Numbered from the stretch's first letter, positions 34,576 through 49,000 are shown. The stretch: 64,000 nucleotides of DNA from Numida meleagris (GCF_002078875.1 NC_034411.1:58168718-58232717), one strand, 5' to 3'. Notes: a model not told the origin generated them from the sequence alone. Numbers and translations are program-made.

Positions 34576-36705
34576 TTTTTGCATCCTGAGTCTGCGGTAC
34601 TCAGCTCTTCACTCTCCCTATCTTTCTAGCAGGTTCTGTTCTATGGACTCCTGGCTCACATAAATGCAGGGCTTGAGGACTGAAGCTTGCAGAGATCACT
34701 GATGGGAACAAGACATGGCCCAGGAAGGTTGGCATCTGTCATCCACTGCAGTCCTCAGCACCACAGCCTTTTTCTCAAGAGCCAAATAAACCTGTCCTGA
34801 TACTGGAGTAGTAGCATAACATTGGATACCCTTTTGTAAGTATACTTCGTATAGCATGAAATTAGAGGATTATAATTTCAGTTCTGAGCTCCACTCCCAC
34901 AGAAAGCATTTTGTTGTTCAGTATGTCCAGAATTTAAACTAGTATTTCTTTTGTGATAATTTAAGTTGAGAATTAGAAAAACAAAGTCCTACAGAGGGTT
35001 TCAGTGTAGGACTAGAACAAAGAAGATAAATTATTCACAAAGGTCTTGAAATTCCATCCTAAAATTATGTTTATTTTAAGGGCCTACAGGAAATCTGTAA
35101 AAGACTTTCATCAAAAACCTGGAGTTATTTGAGCTAGTCTGTAGGCACTAAACAATACAAAGCATTTTAAATGCCTGAAATGGAAACAATTACATACTTG
35201 ACAGTACTGAACATGCTGTTGGCACTAAACAAATACAGGTCTAATTCCTGACATGTTTAATCAGTGCTACTCAGAAAAATTCTTTTGACTTCACAGAGAA
35301 CCATGCTGGAATAAAAAGTGAATACAGTCTTCAGTGTCTAACCTTATATTAAAAGATAGATAACATTTCCAGCACATTTGTACTCTAGGACGGAGCTGTA
35401 AGGCCAGTAGAGCTCTCTATTGTCAAAGCACAAGAGAAGAAGGTGGATCTCTGACTGCAGAAGTATTTTCAATAGCTCTAAAGATCAAGCAAAAAGAATA
35501 TTTGAGGTTTTCCAAACTTAATTATCTTGTTTTACTGCAACAGAGAGAGCAACATAGGCTGTCAGCAAGCATCTTGAAATTAAATCTGCATGATATGTAA
35601 AATAATACTTGCCTGCTTCCATGGCACTGCCTTTGACTTCCTGAAACAAGATACCACAGGAATAGCACAATTAATCATATTCTGATGTCAGAATTTCTCA
35701 GAAGAGTTGTTTTTAAGAATCAAATTTTCAACACCATGCAGCTTGTGAAAATTCTTTCTCTAATCTTCCTGTTAAAAAGAGTCAGATCACCCTACAGAAC
35801 TACCTACCTGTCTCTCACCCAATTTTTGGGTTTTTCTGCTCACAAGTCTTTCAAATATTATCTTGAGCCACATACCTGCTAATGCAGTAGTGATACAGCC
35901 ATTTTAAGATGTTTTCCAGAACATACCATGTACTGAATGGTGGAAGAGGTACTAGAGATATGATCCTGCGCACATACCGAAGGCAAGTTCTGTACACTGC
36001 TGTTACTGAGAGGAAATAGGCAAGACAGTACCAATTGCAAGTCTTTAGCTTTGCATTTAGCTTGTCAAGACCTTGCCTGGGCCTGGAGGCATTGCTGTGG
36101 CAGCCCGTGTTCTGGCTGCAGTGGTGTCCTACATGGCTTATGATCGCAAGAAAGAGCCAGATTCTCCCTGGATTTGTGTCTTGAGAAGTCACCTCAAGGA
36201 GCTGCCACCTCTTCTTTCCCAGGGCACTCGAATCCCGTGCTGGCACAAGTATTTCTACAGCTATTCATGGCCCAGCAAAGAGATCTGATCTAGCTAAAAA
36301 AAAAAAAAAATTAGGCGTGGATGTTCAGATACTGCTTCTCTTAAACCAGGCCAATTCCCTGCTCTGTTCTCATGCAGAGCTGTGCAGATGCTGGTGTTAC
36401 CACTAAGGCAGAGGAAGCAGCACTGCACAGACTGCCAGAACACAGCTGGAGGGCAGAGCTTTGTTCCAGCAAAAGGTGCGTCTGATAGTCAGATAATTGT
36501 TGAAAAACCTGCCAAAGCTGGAATTACGTATGACATTTCCCATAACAGCAAGGAAAATTACTGGAATCTCTCACCTTGGGCAGTGTTCCTGTGGCCAGTG
36601 CCATCACACTCTACATCTCCAGTCCTGCATCCCTGCAGGCTGCCATCACTGATCTTACATCCACAGATAGGAGACTCCTGCAGCTTCCTTGGGAGAACAG
36701 GTACG

Positions 36706-36730
36706 CACACACACACACACACACACACAC
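36706..36730. repeat. (CA)n microsatellite
   Basis: About 12.5 uninterrupted CA units on the + strand. Confidence 0.97.
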
Positions 36731-37382
36731 TCACCCCTTCTGCAAGAGGAAGAACACCATCCAGAACTTATCTGAGAGCTATGAGGTTCTGAACGATTCA
36801 TAACAAAAGGCTATTAAAAAAAACCTCTTTCTGTTGCCCACATTGAATTTGCATTCCAACTGGTTTGTTGAAAATTTTTGTATTTCTAAAGTGCCCCTTC
36901 TTTATCTAAGTATAAAAAGAAGGAAAAGGATAGCAGTTTTTTAACAAAAAGCATTGCAATGGTCACATCTGAGCACTATTTCTCTGATGATACCACATAT
37001 TTTATCCACTCTACATGAAGCTGCAACATACATTAGATGTATTACTACAATATCTGCATTCAGTAGCAGGGAATATGCTTTTGTACTGCACTGGGAATAG
37101 TCAATAAATGCAGCTAACATGGCTATCAGCCTGCTTAAGGAAAAGCATCTTTAAATAAATAAAAACAGAAACTGGGGAGTAACCAGCACATTATCATTAA
37201 TACAGAACTTTTCAGTTCTCAGTACTCATTTTATTCTTACTATTTATTCTTCTCTTCTACATTAGCATAGTTCTGAGTCTTTGTCAGATACAAAACTACA
37301 AGCAGGCATGTGCATTTGGTCCTGAAGCCAGTACAGATGATACTAGATGATACTGGTGTAGATAGCAGTAGATGATATCTTC

Positions 37383-37466
37383 GGGCCAGATCAGAAGCTG
37401 TCGGAAATTGGCTTCGATGTAGCTCTGACAGTTTATACCAGCTGAGATCAAGATTGCAATCTTGAT
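37383..37466. repeat. 20-bp perfect palindrome, possibly within an ancient amniote repeat
   Basis: ATCAAGATTGCAATCTTGAT at 37447-37466 is its own reverse complement. The sequence before it (gggccagatc...gatgtagctctgac...tttataccagctgagatc) resembles an old interspersed repeat of amniote genomes with a 'gggccagatc...ttacaccagctgaggatctggccc' layout. The palindrome is directly seen; the repeat family is recalled only loosely. Confidence 0.5.
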
Positions 37467-37934
37467 GTGAAATGGAGTTTCAAAGACACATCAGAGTGTT
37501 TTTATAAAATGGTTTCAGCTTTTTCAGTAAATAATTATCTTTGTATGCCCCAAATCTCCAGCAGGTGGTTTCCTACTTATTCTAACAGTTTTGTTAATAT
37601 TTTAGCTTTAGTGACACAAAGTTGAATTTGACTTATTACTTCAGACACATAGAAATAGATCTAAAAAAATATTTAGGCATCTAGAAGTAACACACATATA
37701 CTCAGAATTATGCTCCTCATAACAAATGCAGGATCATTACACACTCCAAATTATTATCAGAAAATGCCATATTCCGAACGTGGAATTGCCTATTCACCAA
37801 GTACCACTGAGTTATAAGGAGAATCAAAATTCTCATTTCTCTGATGTTTGGGATCTAACTAGGACTTGCAATCCCTAATTCAGCACAAGACAAAGCATGT
37901 ACTTGTTTGTTTGTTTTTTTTAATAATAATATTA

Positions 37935-38384
37935 AATACCATGCCTCTTTCCCATGAGACTTATGCCACCTGTGCCCACATGCCACCAACTTAGCAGTTG
38001 CTTCATGCTCTCAAGAACTGGATTTATTTTGTTCAGTGCATCATCAGTTAGAGGTCCTGCACTTCTCACCACCCAAGAAGTGCTCTGATCAGGCTGGAGG
38101 GCAGATGGGCATATGTCCCCTCCACTGCTGTGGAAGTGGGGCACCACATGATGGAACACACTCTCTATGGGATTGAAGAAACACAGATCTGCAGCCAAGA
38201 GGTAAGGCACATGACTGCAGGAGGGGATCTCAACAATTTCTTCCTGAACCAACAGACTGTACTTAGTCAGGGAAGTACAGACTGCCAGAGCATCCTCATA
38301 GAACAAAGCACCTCAAGGCAGCCTCTTCCCTGCATCCTGCCTTACTCTGCACAGCACAGACTGGCGATGCTCCAGAAGAGAGGT
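37935..38384 (-). pseudogene. Decayed Tc1/mariner-type transposase, C-terminal half
   Basis: On the - strand, a broken frame follows the mariner transposase pattern. Upstream of an in-frame TGA (38313-38315) it reads 'TSLLEHRQSVLCRVRQDAGKRLP', like the mariner 'YxxLLxxLrxaixxKRpGKl' region. After the stop comes 'GALFYEDALAVCTSL', matching 'GVLFhhDNAxaHTSL'. 'EIVEIPSCSHVPYLLAADLCFF' follows, matching 'xxvexlpHPPYSPDLAPsDFfLF'. The Asp of EDAL (38292-38294) and the Asp of AADL (38187-38189) are separated by exactly 34 residues, the spacing of the last two catalytic residues in DD34D mariners. A later 'SMKQLLSWWHVGTGGISL' recalls the C-terminal 'gixkLxxRWxKCixxxGdY'. The first catalytic Asp and the terminal inverted repeats were not found. 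Tc1 (DD34E) is less likely: the NPIE at the next position would give a spacing of 42. It cannot encode an active protein. Confidence 0.55.
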
Positions 38385-41300
38385 ACAGAACTGCACAGTA
38401 TTTCCAAGTCTGGCAGAAAGATTGGAAGCCTCCGTATCCTGGATGGCTTCAGGATTAGGAGACAGTCTGCTCAGGAATTTTTCTGAAACAAGATTTTCAT
38501 CTTGAACTCTCTTATTTGAGTCTTACTTCTCGCAGGTATCTCTCCTTTATCCTGACACCTCCAAAGTATCAGGGAAAGGAAAGGCTTCTTCTGTGGTCTA
38601 GATTAAATGTTATTCTTTATTCATCACATATAATTTTACTAGCTCTCATACAATAGGTCTATAAAAAGATACAATATTTTATTTTTTCTTGACTTGTGCT
38701 TGTTATGTTAGAGAGTCATTTCTCAAATGCAATGAATCACTTGCTTGAACCATTCTATTTTCCGGATTCCTAATAAAAATGTTTTAAATACTTTTAAGTA
38801 ATAAAGTTCATTGAATTAGCACATGTTGAAACCCTAAACTGCACCCAAGCAGTCTCTCTTCAAATGTACTCTTAAGTAAGAAGGATTAAGTATATGTTAA
38901 CAACTGGTTTGCTTAAAAGAGAATATACTGTATCAGATACCACTCTGATCAAGGATATCTAAAGGATATCATCATATGCACTGACTATTGGATCAGGCTG
39001 TTATCCTCACTGACCTGAGACTAATCTGGGTAAAATTCTGAGTGCTTGATTCTGCAGTTACTCCTCCGAAACTTTCAGGACTTCTTCTTTCAATGTTAAG
39101 ATGTAAGTTGTATAGTATGGTGAAACATATATTTGCATTCACAATTTCTTTAATGCAATGTCATTACTAAAAAAAAACACACTACAATCTACAAGGAAGC
39201 TTCTTGCACTTAGGAGGTCTAAAGCCACTTAAAATAATTAATAATATTAATTTATGTCATCTTTATCAAACATATATATTAGGACAAATTATCTTCAGTG
39301 GCTTGTTCAGAGCAGAATGATTAATCCCAGGTGCACTCGCTGAGATCACCAACACAAACTGTACTGACAGCACAACACCATTTACGGCTTGAGAACACTT
39401 AACAGCTTCTGATAAATAAATGGGGTGTTAGATTAATTAGTATTTGTGAAGCACTCTGATTTCCTAAGATGAAATGTGTCAAAAGTACATACGCTTATTT
39501 CTTACGACGTTGCATTTTATAGTGAAAAGTAAAGACATTTCCAGAATTGCAAACAAGTGCTCATTAAGCAAGAGCTTTAATTGATGTAAAATAGTGGGAA
39601 TATTCTGCACTACATCTGGAAATACCTGATAGCACACATGTAACAAACATTTGGGTTCCAGTGCTCAACTGTTGATCTCTGACTGGTGCTTGACAGGCAC
39701 GGGGCTAGAGGAAAGCTCAGAGGGGAGGATGCCTTGTGCAGATGGTGCTGCCCAGGGATGTGATGGCAAGCTTGGGTCCAGCACTGTGTACTCCCAGATG
39801 CTCCCAGAGTGGTCACAGACTTCTTAGCTCTACTCTCACTTCTCCCCACCTGGATCCCAGTTTTCAGAGGGTAAGAGAGTAAGAGTCACTAAGTCTATCA
39901 GAACTGGAAAGACTGGTCTTCATGTCAGAATATGCAGCTTTCAAGATGAAGGTGAAGAAAAGAAAGCAGAATGCGTAGTTTGTGTAGCTGAGTTCAGAGA
40001 CAAACACATCTTTTCTTTCTCATTCTGTGCACTAGCTCTAGGCTATGCCGTATCAAAGATCTCGTACTAGTGCTAGATGTCTTTCTTTGAGCACTGGCTT
40101 CCTTTGAGCAATGACAACATCTCCTTGATAGGACATATCATCTTAGTAGTCTCTGTTCCTTTACCATCCTGTGTGTGAGATGCAACTGAGATAGCGACCA
40201 CTGAGAGTAGTAAAGCTTGTTTTCTCCACTGTTATTCCACATGGTTTTCTAACAGCCATGCAGATTGTTATGCTGGATTTAAACTCCAGAAGATATTTTT
40301 TCTAGAACTTATGAATGGTTGGTTGATGCAGTCTAACATACAGCTTTCTTGCTCTGGGTACAGTCTAAATCCTAACTGCATCTGTCTGGAAAAGATCAAA
40401 ATAAAGGTGAAAAATTCCTAACATCCACTGTAGAGGGAGAAAAAGGTCTGTAACCGTGTTTCTCAAAATACCGCAGACACCTTTTTATCTCGGTTAGTTA
40501 GAAAGAAGGAAGAATTTGGCAAGCTACTGTACAATGGCCAGAAAAGCATTTACTGCCTGTATAAAAATTTCCCGCAGGGAAAGTTCAAGCTTTCAAAAAG
40601 AAATCCTGCAGGAAATAGCTTCCATAAGCAGCACTCACAAAGTGAAGTTCTGTTGCCCCGATGACAAAAGAGATCTAATAGTAGAGAGAAATTTCACGGT
40701 TATTGAGATTTTCTTACCTCTTACTGTATAGTTTGTTGCTTTTTTTTTTTTTTTTTTTTGCAGACCTGTAAAACTTTTAGTGTATCTGTGGGTTCAAGTA
40801 ATCTTAGCATTTTCTGCACCAACAGCACAACTTTCAAGATGAAGCTGTGTTATCTGAACTGTTTTCTACCCGTAACCTAGCTATCCATATATATATCGAT
40901 CCTACATATGAGAAGAATAATGGCCAGTGTAGTTTTAAGTGGTGTAAGTGCACCTTCCTTTGATAGACTAGTCAACAAAAAATGGTTTGCAATGTAGGAC
41001 CTTTTTTTTTTGTATTTTTTTTTCCTGTGAGTTAATTTTACTCAATTTAATTCAATATTGCTAGAATTGTTACCATTGCATCCAATACAGGGTATGTGAC
41101 ATCTCACTGGAAAAGTACCTATCAGATACATAAGTGTTCATTAAAATTATCTATTTTATCTATTCTTGAAAATAAGATTTAAAAATAAGCATGGAGCACT
41201 GTTTTCTTTGCAGCTGCGTAGAATAGAGGCTCTTATTTAGTCCTGAGATATCTGGAAAGGTGAAATCAACAGAATGCTTAGCCTTTTGAAGTTAGGAATC

Positions 41301-44300
41301 TTGATTCTGTAACCTCACTGTTTACAAACTTTGCTCCAAACCTGTAGGACTGAACATTGAACTATTCACAATCCTACTACTGAAATTATATGAGATTTTA
41401 TTGAGTACAAGATTAGGCCCTAAAAACTCAGATCTTTTTAGAAGCATCTAGCTCCAATAAAACACACTAAGCTTGGCACTGATTTTCAACAACTGGATTG
41501 GAAGGAGGCTCTCTCTTGTGCACCTTATCAAAATAATTTATATCCAGAAATAGGTTCACTTGCAGAAACTCACTGTCACCTTGTTCCTGCCTTATCTTGT
41601 CAGTCTCTGCTTTTCCTTACACCACTGTTTCATTGCTTGCATACTTTTTCATCAATCTGCATATATGTAAGGTGACATACACTTTGGATTTTAAGTGGTA
41701 AATTCATTAATTAGAGATATCTCCTTTAGAAAAAAAACTGCATTTTCATGTGTTTTATGCCCACATTTTAGATCTTCATCTCTCATAATCTAACAGTGAG
41801 GTTAAGACCCAAGAGTGACACTTGAGTTCAACTTTTAAGCATCGAGATGGCTAGAACTCTTTCACATTATCCATCCAAATTCTTTGACAAAAGTCTGTTT
41901 TGCATAAAACTCAGCAGAATTTGAAAATTGTTTTTTTTGTGCAAAAGTCAGAGGAGTGAAGGAAGCAACCCCTCTCATTAAACCATTAGAACTGTTAGAG
42001 CATTTCCCTGGAACAGAGGCACAGGCTTGGGTACAGTCTGAATCTGCACGGGGAACTGGCAGCAAGGCCTACACCTGGCACCGCTGGAACACAGACTGCA
42101 CCCCAGCACTGATGGGAGAAGCCATTTCCCACCAGTAACTCTGTCCTCTATGCTATGTAAACCAACTTGCTCACAGAAAATTTTCCTTCTTCCTTGACTC
42201 TTGGTCTCTTAATTTATCAATAAGCATACATTTCTCCAGGTTGTAGGGGATTCTAATGTTAGACTCTCCTCCTCTCTTCCTCAAAGTTTTGATCTTGTGC
42301 ACAGATAGAGAAACCTGTTGGGTCAGAAAAAGTGAACTGCAGCCCAGCAGGTAGAGCATACATAAGGCAGGCTTCTTGGTCCAGGAGACTCCCATGTGCA
42401 TCCTGGATTGCACTACAGCCTGTGCTCATTGCATTTATATGAGAAGCTGAAATGTCCTTCAAATTCTTGTGTCAGCTCAGGCAAAAGATGGAGTTGTGCT
42501 CTGTATGCAGCCTTCAGTGATTATTATTAACACTGTATCATCAGCTATCAGAAGCAGCAAAGAGGTAACTGTCTCTTCTTTGCTTTCTGTGACTCAGAAA
42601 GGGAAGGGCTTGGTTCTTAAGTCCCCAGTACTGACAAGGACTCACAGCTGGGATACAGAGCTGGGAAAAATGCTCATTTCTGTGAAAAGAGGAAAGAATA
42701 AATGCTATTTTGCCCCTTGATATTTCCTTCTAGCTAAGAAAGCCAAGGCTTCACAGAGCTGCTGCTTTCCCTGTGTTGCAGACACATAACCTTTATTGTC
42801 ACTGTCCTCTGGCACTGCTCAGTCCTGTGCTCCACAGATCCCTGTATGAGTAAAGCTCTCAGTCTGTTCAAAACTCTTTTATGCTAGAATTCACTAAAAA
42901 TTACTGACTCCAAATTTCTTCTGGAATTTATGAAATGTTTTGGATGTCACATTGCTCATCATAAGTAAAAACTTTGAGACCCAAAACAGACTAGCAATAA
43001 AGTAGATGTTTTACTTTCCACATTCTCTAATAAAAAAAAAAGAGGAAATATCTGCTTTGGAAGGATGGAGTCAGAGGAGTAACCTGAGAGGTCTCAGGGA
43101 AGGAGAACAGATAGAGATGTGCGCCACTTTGGTGAGGTCAAATTTAAGCCTCCAGAGAAGTCCCACCATGGCAGTTCTGTTCCCACCATTCAGTTCCCAG
43201 TGTGAATAAGCTTTCTGACAGAGGATGGGCCAGGCCACAGGAATAACCCTCTACTGTCTCTCCACAGGCCATATTACAAACCCATTTGGGAGCTCTGTGT
43301 CCATGAAGGCCTGCTGCACTCCTCCTGATCTGGGGAGAGACTCAGTGGGATACATCTGAGTCATGACAGTCCTACAATTGCTTCCAAAGCTTTCACTGGA
43401 TGGTTTTGTCTCATAAAATTAAGGGGAAAATGACACATATCCTCCCTCCCTTCTGTTTATCTGAGACAAAATCCAGGCCTAATTCCTTCAGCAAATAACT
43501 TTACAAGGGGAGCTCAGTCTTCCAGTTTTCCAGATTAGCTCAGGTTAATTAATAGTGAATTCTTAGTTAATAAATGAATTCTTTAGGGAAAGATCCTCTT
43601 TGTCTCATCTCACTTTTTTATAACTGTCCAAAGAGAATTTTAATTTCAAAAGAGCAAATGCCAAATAACCATCTTCCAATTTTTAAAAAAATCATACCGT
43701 ATGTTTTCCTATACTTTTCTATTCTTGCCACATTCTGCAGGTATCCAAAAACACCCCCAAAAGTACCTGGCCCCAACAAAAAGAAACTGAAATTTGCCCT
43801 TTTTGCTCCCTTCTTCTCTCTTTCCACCAACTGAGCACTACGTATATTTAGCATGCCGGTGGAGACTGTGAGCCAGGCACACAGCAAATTGAATCTAAAC
43901 TTTGTAGTCAGAGATATGGGAACAAGGACAGTTGGTTTTAAAATACATGTTTTCCCCAGGAGAACTTTTTCAGAGTGCCACAACCAGGGAGTGCTTGTAG
44001 AGTAACTCACTCCAAGGAAGCAGAGGTGCCCCAGGTTGATTATTTATGATTTCAGTCCGATAGATTTAGTGACATTTTTTTGGCAGTGAATAATAATCTA
44101 GGTATTTAACCTGTCTAGGTATAACTCAGACAAGGTCATATTAATCAGCAAGATAAACAGTGAACTAGGTGTTCCAGAGGAGCTGGCAAGGTGTTATTGA
44201 CTAAAAGGTGCCAATTTTAGTTTATTTTAATTTATTCCAGTTCCAGGAATCTCCAGAAACAGGGATTTGATTGTACATGTTAGCGAGCCTGATGTGGCTG

Positions 44301-46046
44301 TGATGGGTGTAACTGTGTTTGCAAATTACTATTATTACTCATACATTCTGCTTCCATAGTGTGCCATAGTGCTCAGGAGCATACAAAACAGAGCCCTGTT
44401 CCAAATGGCAGTATCCACCAAAAAAAAAAAAAAAAAATTCAATCACTTCATGTTGATTGCTTGCACTAGACACCAAACTCCCTCTAAAAAGAGGCAATTA
44501 AATCTTTCGATTTTTGTGTTTCCCATCAAGACATTGAGGGAGGAAGTGAGAGAGGTTTGGGACTTCGAATACTTGGAACTGTCTCAGAGCTTGTTACATT
44601 GGAAGTGAGGTAATTCAAGGGGCAGAATACTTTGTACCTCCTGGCAGCTCTATCTTTCCTTGTTTAAAACTGTCTTGTTTGCAAAAGGGCCACGCATGGG
44701 TGTACATGAAAGCAACTAACGCTGTTGTTCACAGGGTTCCTGAAATACATTAACCTTGTCTTGCAATGGGCAGGGATTTTGTTTAATGGTTAGAGGAGAG
44801 GCAATGAGATTCTTGAACTGAACTCTAGCTTACATCAATATTTAACTTTGCAGAAGGCTAGAATTCAGAGAGCTGTTGCTTTTTACCTTCGCTTTAATTA
44901 GTACCATTCTCCTTTCCCAAGATGTTTGAAGGTTGTACCAAGAAATATTTAGATCCCTCTTTCCATATTCATTGAATATACTGATATTATATTTTATTAA
45001 AGAATCTCAAATAGCTTACATCCCAGTCTTAATAACCCTATGCATTACAAGCTTCTGTTTCCTCAAGCTACAGACAAATCCTATTATAGGGAGTAGATTA
45101 AACTGGGCCTCGACAGATCTTTGCAGATCCCTGACAAATAAGGACAAGTTGTCTGACTAATAAAACAACATCATGATCGCCTTAATACTATGCATTTCAC
45201 TGCTCTCAGACACAAGTTTTATGTGCAACCCTTCTAGCAGCCACATTACCCAAATAAAAACTAAGCAGTTTTGTTGTAACAATAGACTAAACTAGCTGGT
45301 AGGAAGAATTACTTTGAATTCACTTTGTGTGAATGAGCCATCAGTCAACAACAACTGCATGCTTGATCGTGCCCTCTGGCTCCACATCCACAAGGGACCC
45401 AGCTCATCCAGATTTGCTTCTGCCATTATAAATGACGCTTATGCCTTTGTGTACAAACATGAGCCTGAAACAGAGAGAAGGCAGAGCCAGAGCTGGCATA
45501 GAAGAGCACAAAGTAGCATTATATTCAATTTTCTCATGAGCTCTGCAGTGCAGTGGAGGATGAACCTTGAGTTATGACTGCAAGGGAAAAGGATTGCAGT
45601 GCAGAGCAAAATATCCCTTTAAAATGCTCTGAGTTCTCTAATAATCCCTAATATTAGATTTGTTTGTTTGTTTTACAACAATAGAAACTAGCCTAAGTGG
45701 TCAGATGCTTGTAATCAGATTTTAAAAGGGGCCACATGGATTCTTCACATTATTTTTATTTGTGCAGGAATGAAGAGAACTGGTGACACCACCAGTACAG
45801 TAGCAGACATGTGCTGACGGCCGAGGACTGAGAAGAGCATGCCTTACAGAATCTGTCCTGTTGACAAGGATTTCCCCCTCCTACAGGCTTCCCATAGAGA
45901 TCAAAGATAGAGAACAGACAGCGTGAGGAAATCCTGGATTCCTCAGATGTTGCTTCAGTAAAGTTAATAAGATTATAAAAAGCATATAAAAACCAGGAGA
46001 CTGGAATCCTTACAGTCTTCCCAAAGATAGATCTATCAGTAGACTT
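38385..46046. other. Non-coding stretch
   Basis: No supported gene. Poly(T) at 40739-40759 and about 41002-41010, poly(A) at about 44420-44437. The frames here are short, unconserved in appearance and frequently overlap on both strands. Confidence 0.5.
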
Positions 46047-49000
46047 ATGGAGAAATACCAACAAATGATTGTTGTTCTGTTTCTCAAAAAAAGGTCGCAT
46101 ACAACAAAACCTGTGAATGATTCTTGCTGTTTCTCCGTGAAGGTAGTTTACAACAAAACCTTAAATGTTATGGTGTTCCAGAGAAAGGCAACAGTGACAG
46201 AACAGATCAATCACAAGTGGTTGCTCGGAAAAGGGAATGTAAAATCATGCCCAGGCTTGTACAAGCACTGTCTTAAGACGGATGTTCTTGAGAGAGAAAC
46301 AACGTGACAGCAAGCCCTGGTTAGACACAGCTGCACAGTCCTCTCTGGGAAGAAGGGCTCAGAGAGCAAATGGGGAGATGATTCACAGGTGTTTTGAATG
46401 GTGACTGTAAAGTACTTCAGCACTGCACCTGATAAAAATGTCACTGAACTTTATAGAAAGCCATTCATAGAGAGAATGTGAACAGATACGCACTGTTCTG
46501 GATATTATTTATGTATTAGTTATGTGCTCAACCTACAATATACTTGCTAAGATAGACTTGTGATGCCACTAAAGGAACTCAGGCCCTATCAGCAATTGCA
46601 AGTGACCTGAACTCTTCAGGGAAATGTCTGGTACAATGTCAGCACGCTCTCCCAGACGCTTCTTTGGTGCTAATAAACAGTTATCCAGAATGATTTTATA
46701 CTGCATCTCTGAGCTCTGTAAATACCACCTGCATATTTGCCGGTAACTTTTATGCCTAACTTGTTTTTGCATCCATCTATATTAAGGGTTGTGCTTATCT
46801 CTCTCTGGAATGTTCTTTGGGGACACCTCCACCCAATAAAGACCAGAAGCAATGAAGCACTAGTTTTCTGTTAGCTGTCAAAACCACCCACATAGGGGTC
46901 AGCCAGCATGCTTCCAATCATTTGTAAAATAGTTTATTCAGTGTAAATAGTTATTCAGTATGTTTAAGAAACTCTTAGAAGGCAGCCAAAGCACTGAAGG
47001 CACATCAAGGCCACTGCTTGTTTGTCCATTGTTTGTAAATAAAACCTTCTGAGATAACAGGTGGGACTTTCTTCCCACTGCTCTTAACTGTAACAGGTGT
47101 AAAATTCACACAGACAGGGTTGTGTCATGCAGGGATTACAGTTGGATGGAAAGCAAAGGTACAGCAATGAACCTTCCTCAACAGTATCAGCTCCCTCCTT
47201 TGGCAAGTTTAAAGACAAGTTATAGATCTCCAGTGTGTTTTCCTTGAAGCCCACAGGATGGTAGTGAACTCTCCATTTTCCAGGGAGTCCGAATGCACAG
47301 CTGAAAGAAGAGCGTCCTCCTTAGTGGGAAATGACTATAAGCACCATTTGTTTCAAAGTGACCGCAAACGTACTGCTGAACATACTGCTGAATCTCTACA
47401 TTTCTGGAGTTACAGAACAGGACACTGGTCATAATATTCGCTTTCTTTACAGGCAACAGCACAGCCTGTGCAATAAAGACACATAGAACAGATCTGTCTT
47501 AGGATAAATCTTTTTTGAGATAGAAGAAAAAGATTTTTTAAAAAATCAAGAGATATAGCAAAAGTAACCTATTACCATCTTCAGCAGCTAAGGCTGAATC
47601 TCAGCATAGGAGTATAAATCCACTTCTTCAGTTCCTTTTGACAGCTATTTGTTTTCCATCGCAGCAGAGTGGCAGACAAATGTTCACACTCAGGTGCTAG
47701 TTCAATAAAATTTGGGGCAGATATATGAAATTCAAGGCAGATATGAGTACAGCAGTTTGGGATCCCGCTGTCATATCCATTTAACTGTATTAAAACTCAC
47801 CATATTTTGTCAATCACAATTTTGTTTGCTATTTGAGACTGACAGCATTTTAGATTTGTTATTCTCTCTCTCATGCTAATCATACCAGTGTACCAATGAC
47901 TACAGTTCTGACCAATATTTTTGTCCATGATCTTTCTGTACAGGAAGCAGGAAAAAAAACAAAAAAAAGGATGCATAAAAAGTCACGGCTTCAAAGTTAT
48001 GGTTCCCATGGCAACTTTAAGTCCCTCATGTTGCATTGTACATGCACTAAAAATAAACATGTAATGAAGCACCATATTTCCTATGTCAAGGGGAGCAAGT
48101 GACTGCAACTTTAATTTTACTGTATAGGCCCCTGTGTTACAGGGATGTAGTTTTTGCACTGATAGAGATCAGTAATGGCTATTCACAGCAGGTACATATG
48201 GATTGCCGGACGGGCAGCACTGACTTAAGTCAGCTGAGGTTGGACTGGACAAGCCCATACATCTGGAGTTGTGCTGTGTGCAGGTACACACATGCGTGCT
48301 GGTATAGGTGGGGATAATATGATCCCATACCATGCAGGGTCTTAATGAGGCTTCACCACAGATCTTGTGCAGCCTATCCTAGGAATCTAGTCACAGAATC
48401 CAGCAGGAGCATCAATCAATTGACATTCCATCCTGCTTTTCTCTATTTGCAGCCCCTTGGCAATCTGAAGGAACTTCCAAACATAAATAAATACAAATTA
48501 GAAATTCCATGCAAATCAAGAGCAAAAAAAGGAAGAGCAGAGTAAGCAAGAAGCTTCCTTTCACATTAAGAAGAGAAGAAGTGTTTTGTAAATAGTTCTG
48601 GTCTTTAAAGGAATTTAAATGTAGTCAAGAACTTGCAGGCGTGGATAAATTTGTTTCTAAGCTACCCTTCCTCTTCAGAGAATGTAAAAAACAGAACTTG
48701 AGGTACTGAAACAGCTTCAGTATTTCTTTGAATGAAAGTATTCTCAAAACCAGCCAGGCAATGGTGGTCAGTTGCTCAGACTTTATTTCCTTTTAATGCC
48801 ACGTATGTGTGTTCCTGTTTGGTGTTCTTTGTCCTAAATTAGTGCATCTTTGAGTGAGGGGCTCTTTTCTTTCACATTTAGGACACGATGTGAAACCCCA
48901 ACTGGACCTACCTCATGACAAGGCTGGGAGATGCTATAATACTAGTAACACATTCCAAAAGCCATACTAACATACTTTGTTTGATCTACAGTAACTAAAT

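Larger units (their letters stand above)
34576..37934. other. Non-coding stretch with simple repeats
   Basis: No supported gene. It contains poly(A) at about 36296-36310, a (CA)n microsatellite at 36706-36730, AGATGATACT tandem units at 37335-37354 and a 20-bp palindrome at 37447-37466. Sequence at about 36070-36290 is GC-richer and open in one frame but shows no recognised protein. Confidence 0.5.

Noticed and set aside
36073..36792. Overlapping frames of 71, 136 and 75 codons
   Set aside because: The longest runs through the CA microsatellite, and none shows a known domain; higher GC content explains fewer stops.
37932..38306. Reading the - strand frame as a Tc1 (DD34E) element because of the NPIE tetrapeptide
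   Set aside because: Asp to that Glu is 42 residues apart, whereas Asp to the AADL Asp is exactly 34, and the flanking residues fit mariner better.
43618..44010. 130-codon frame on the - strand
   Set aside because: No recognisable domain, no coding context, and an overlapping opposite-strand frame of similar quality.
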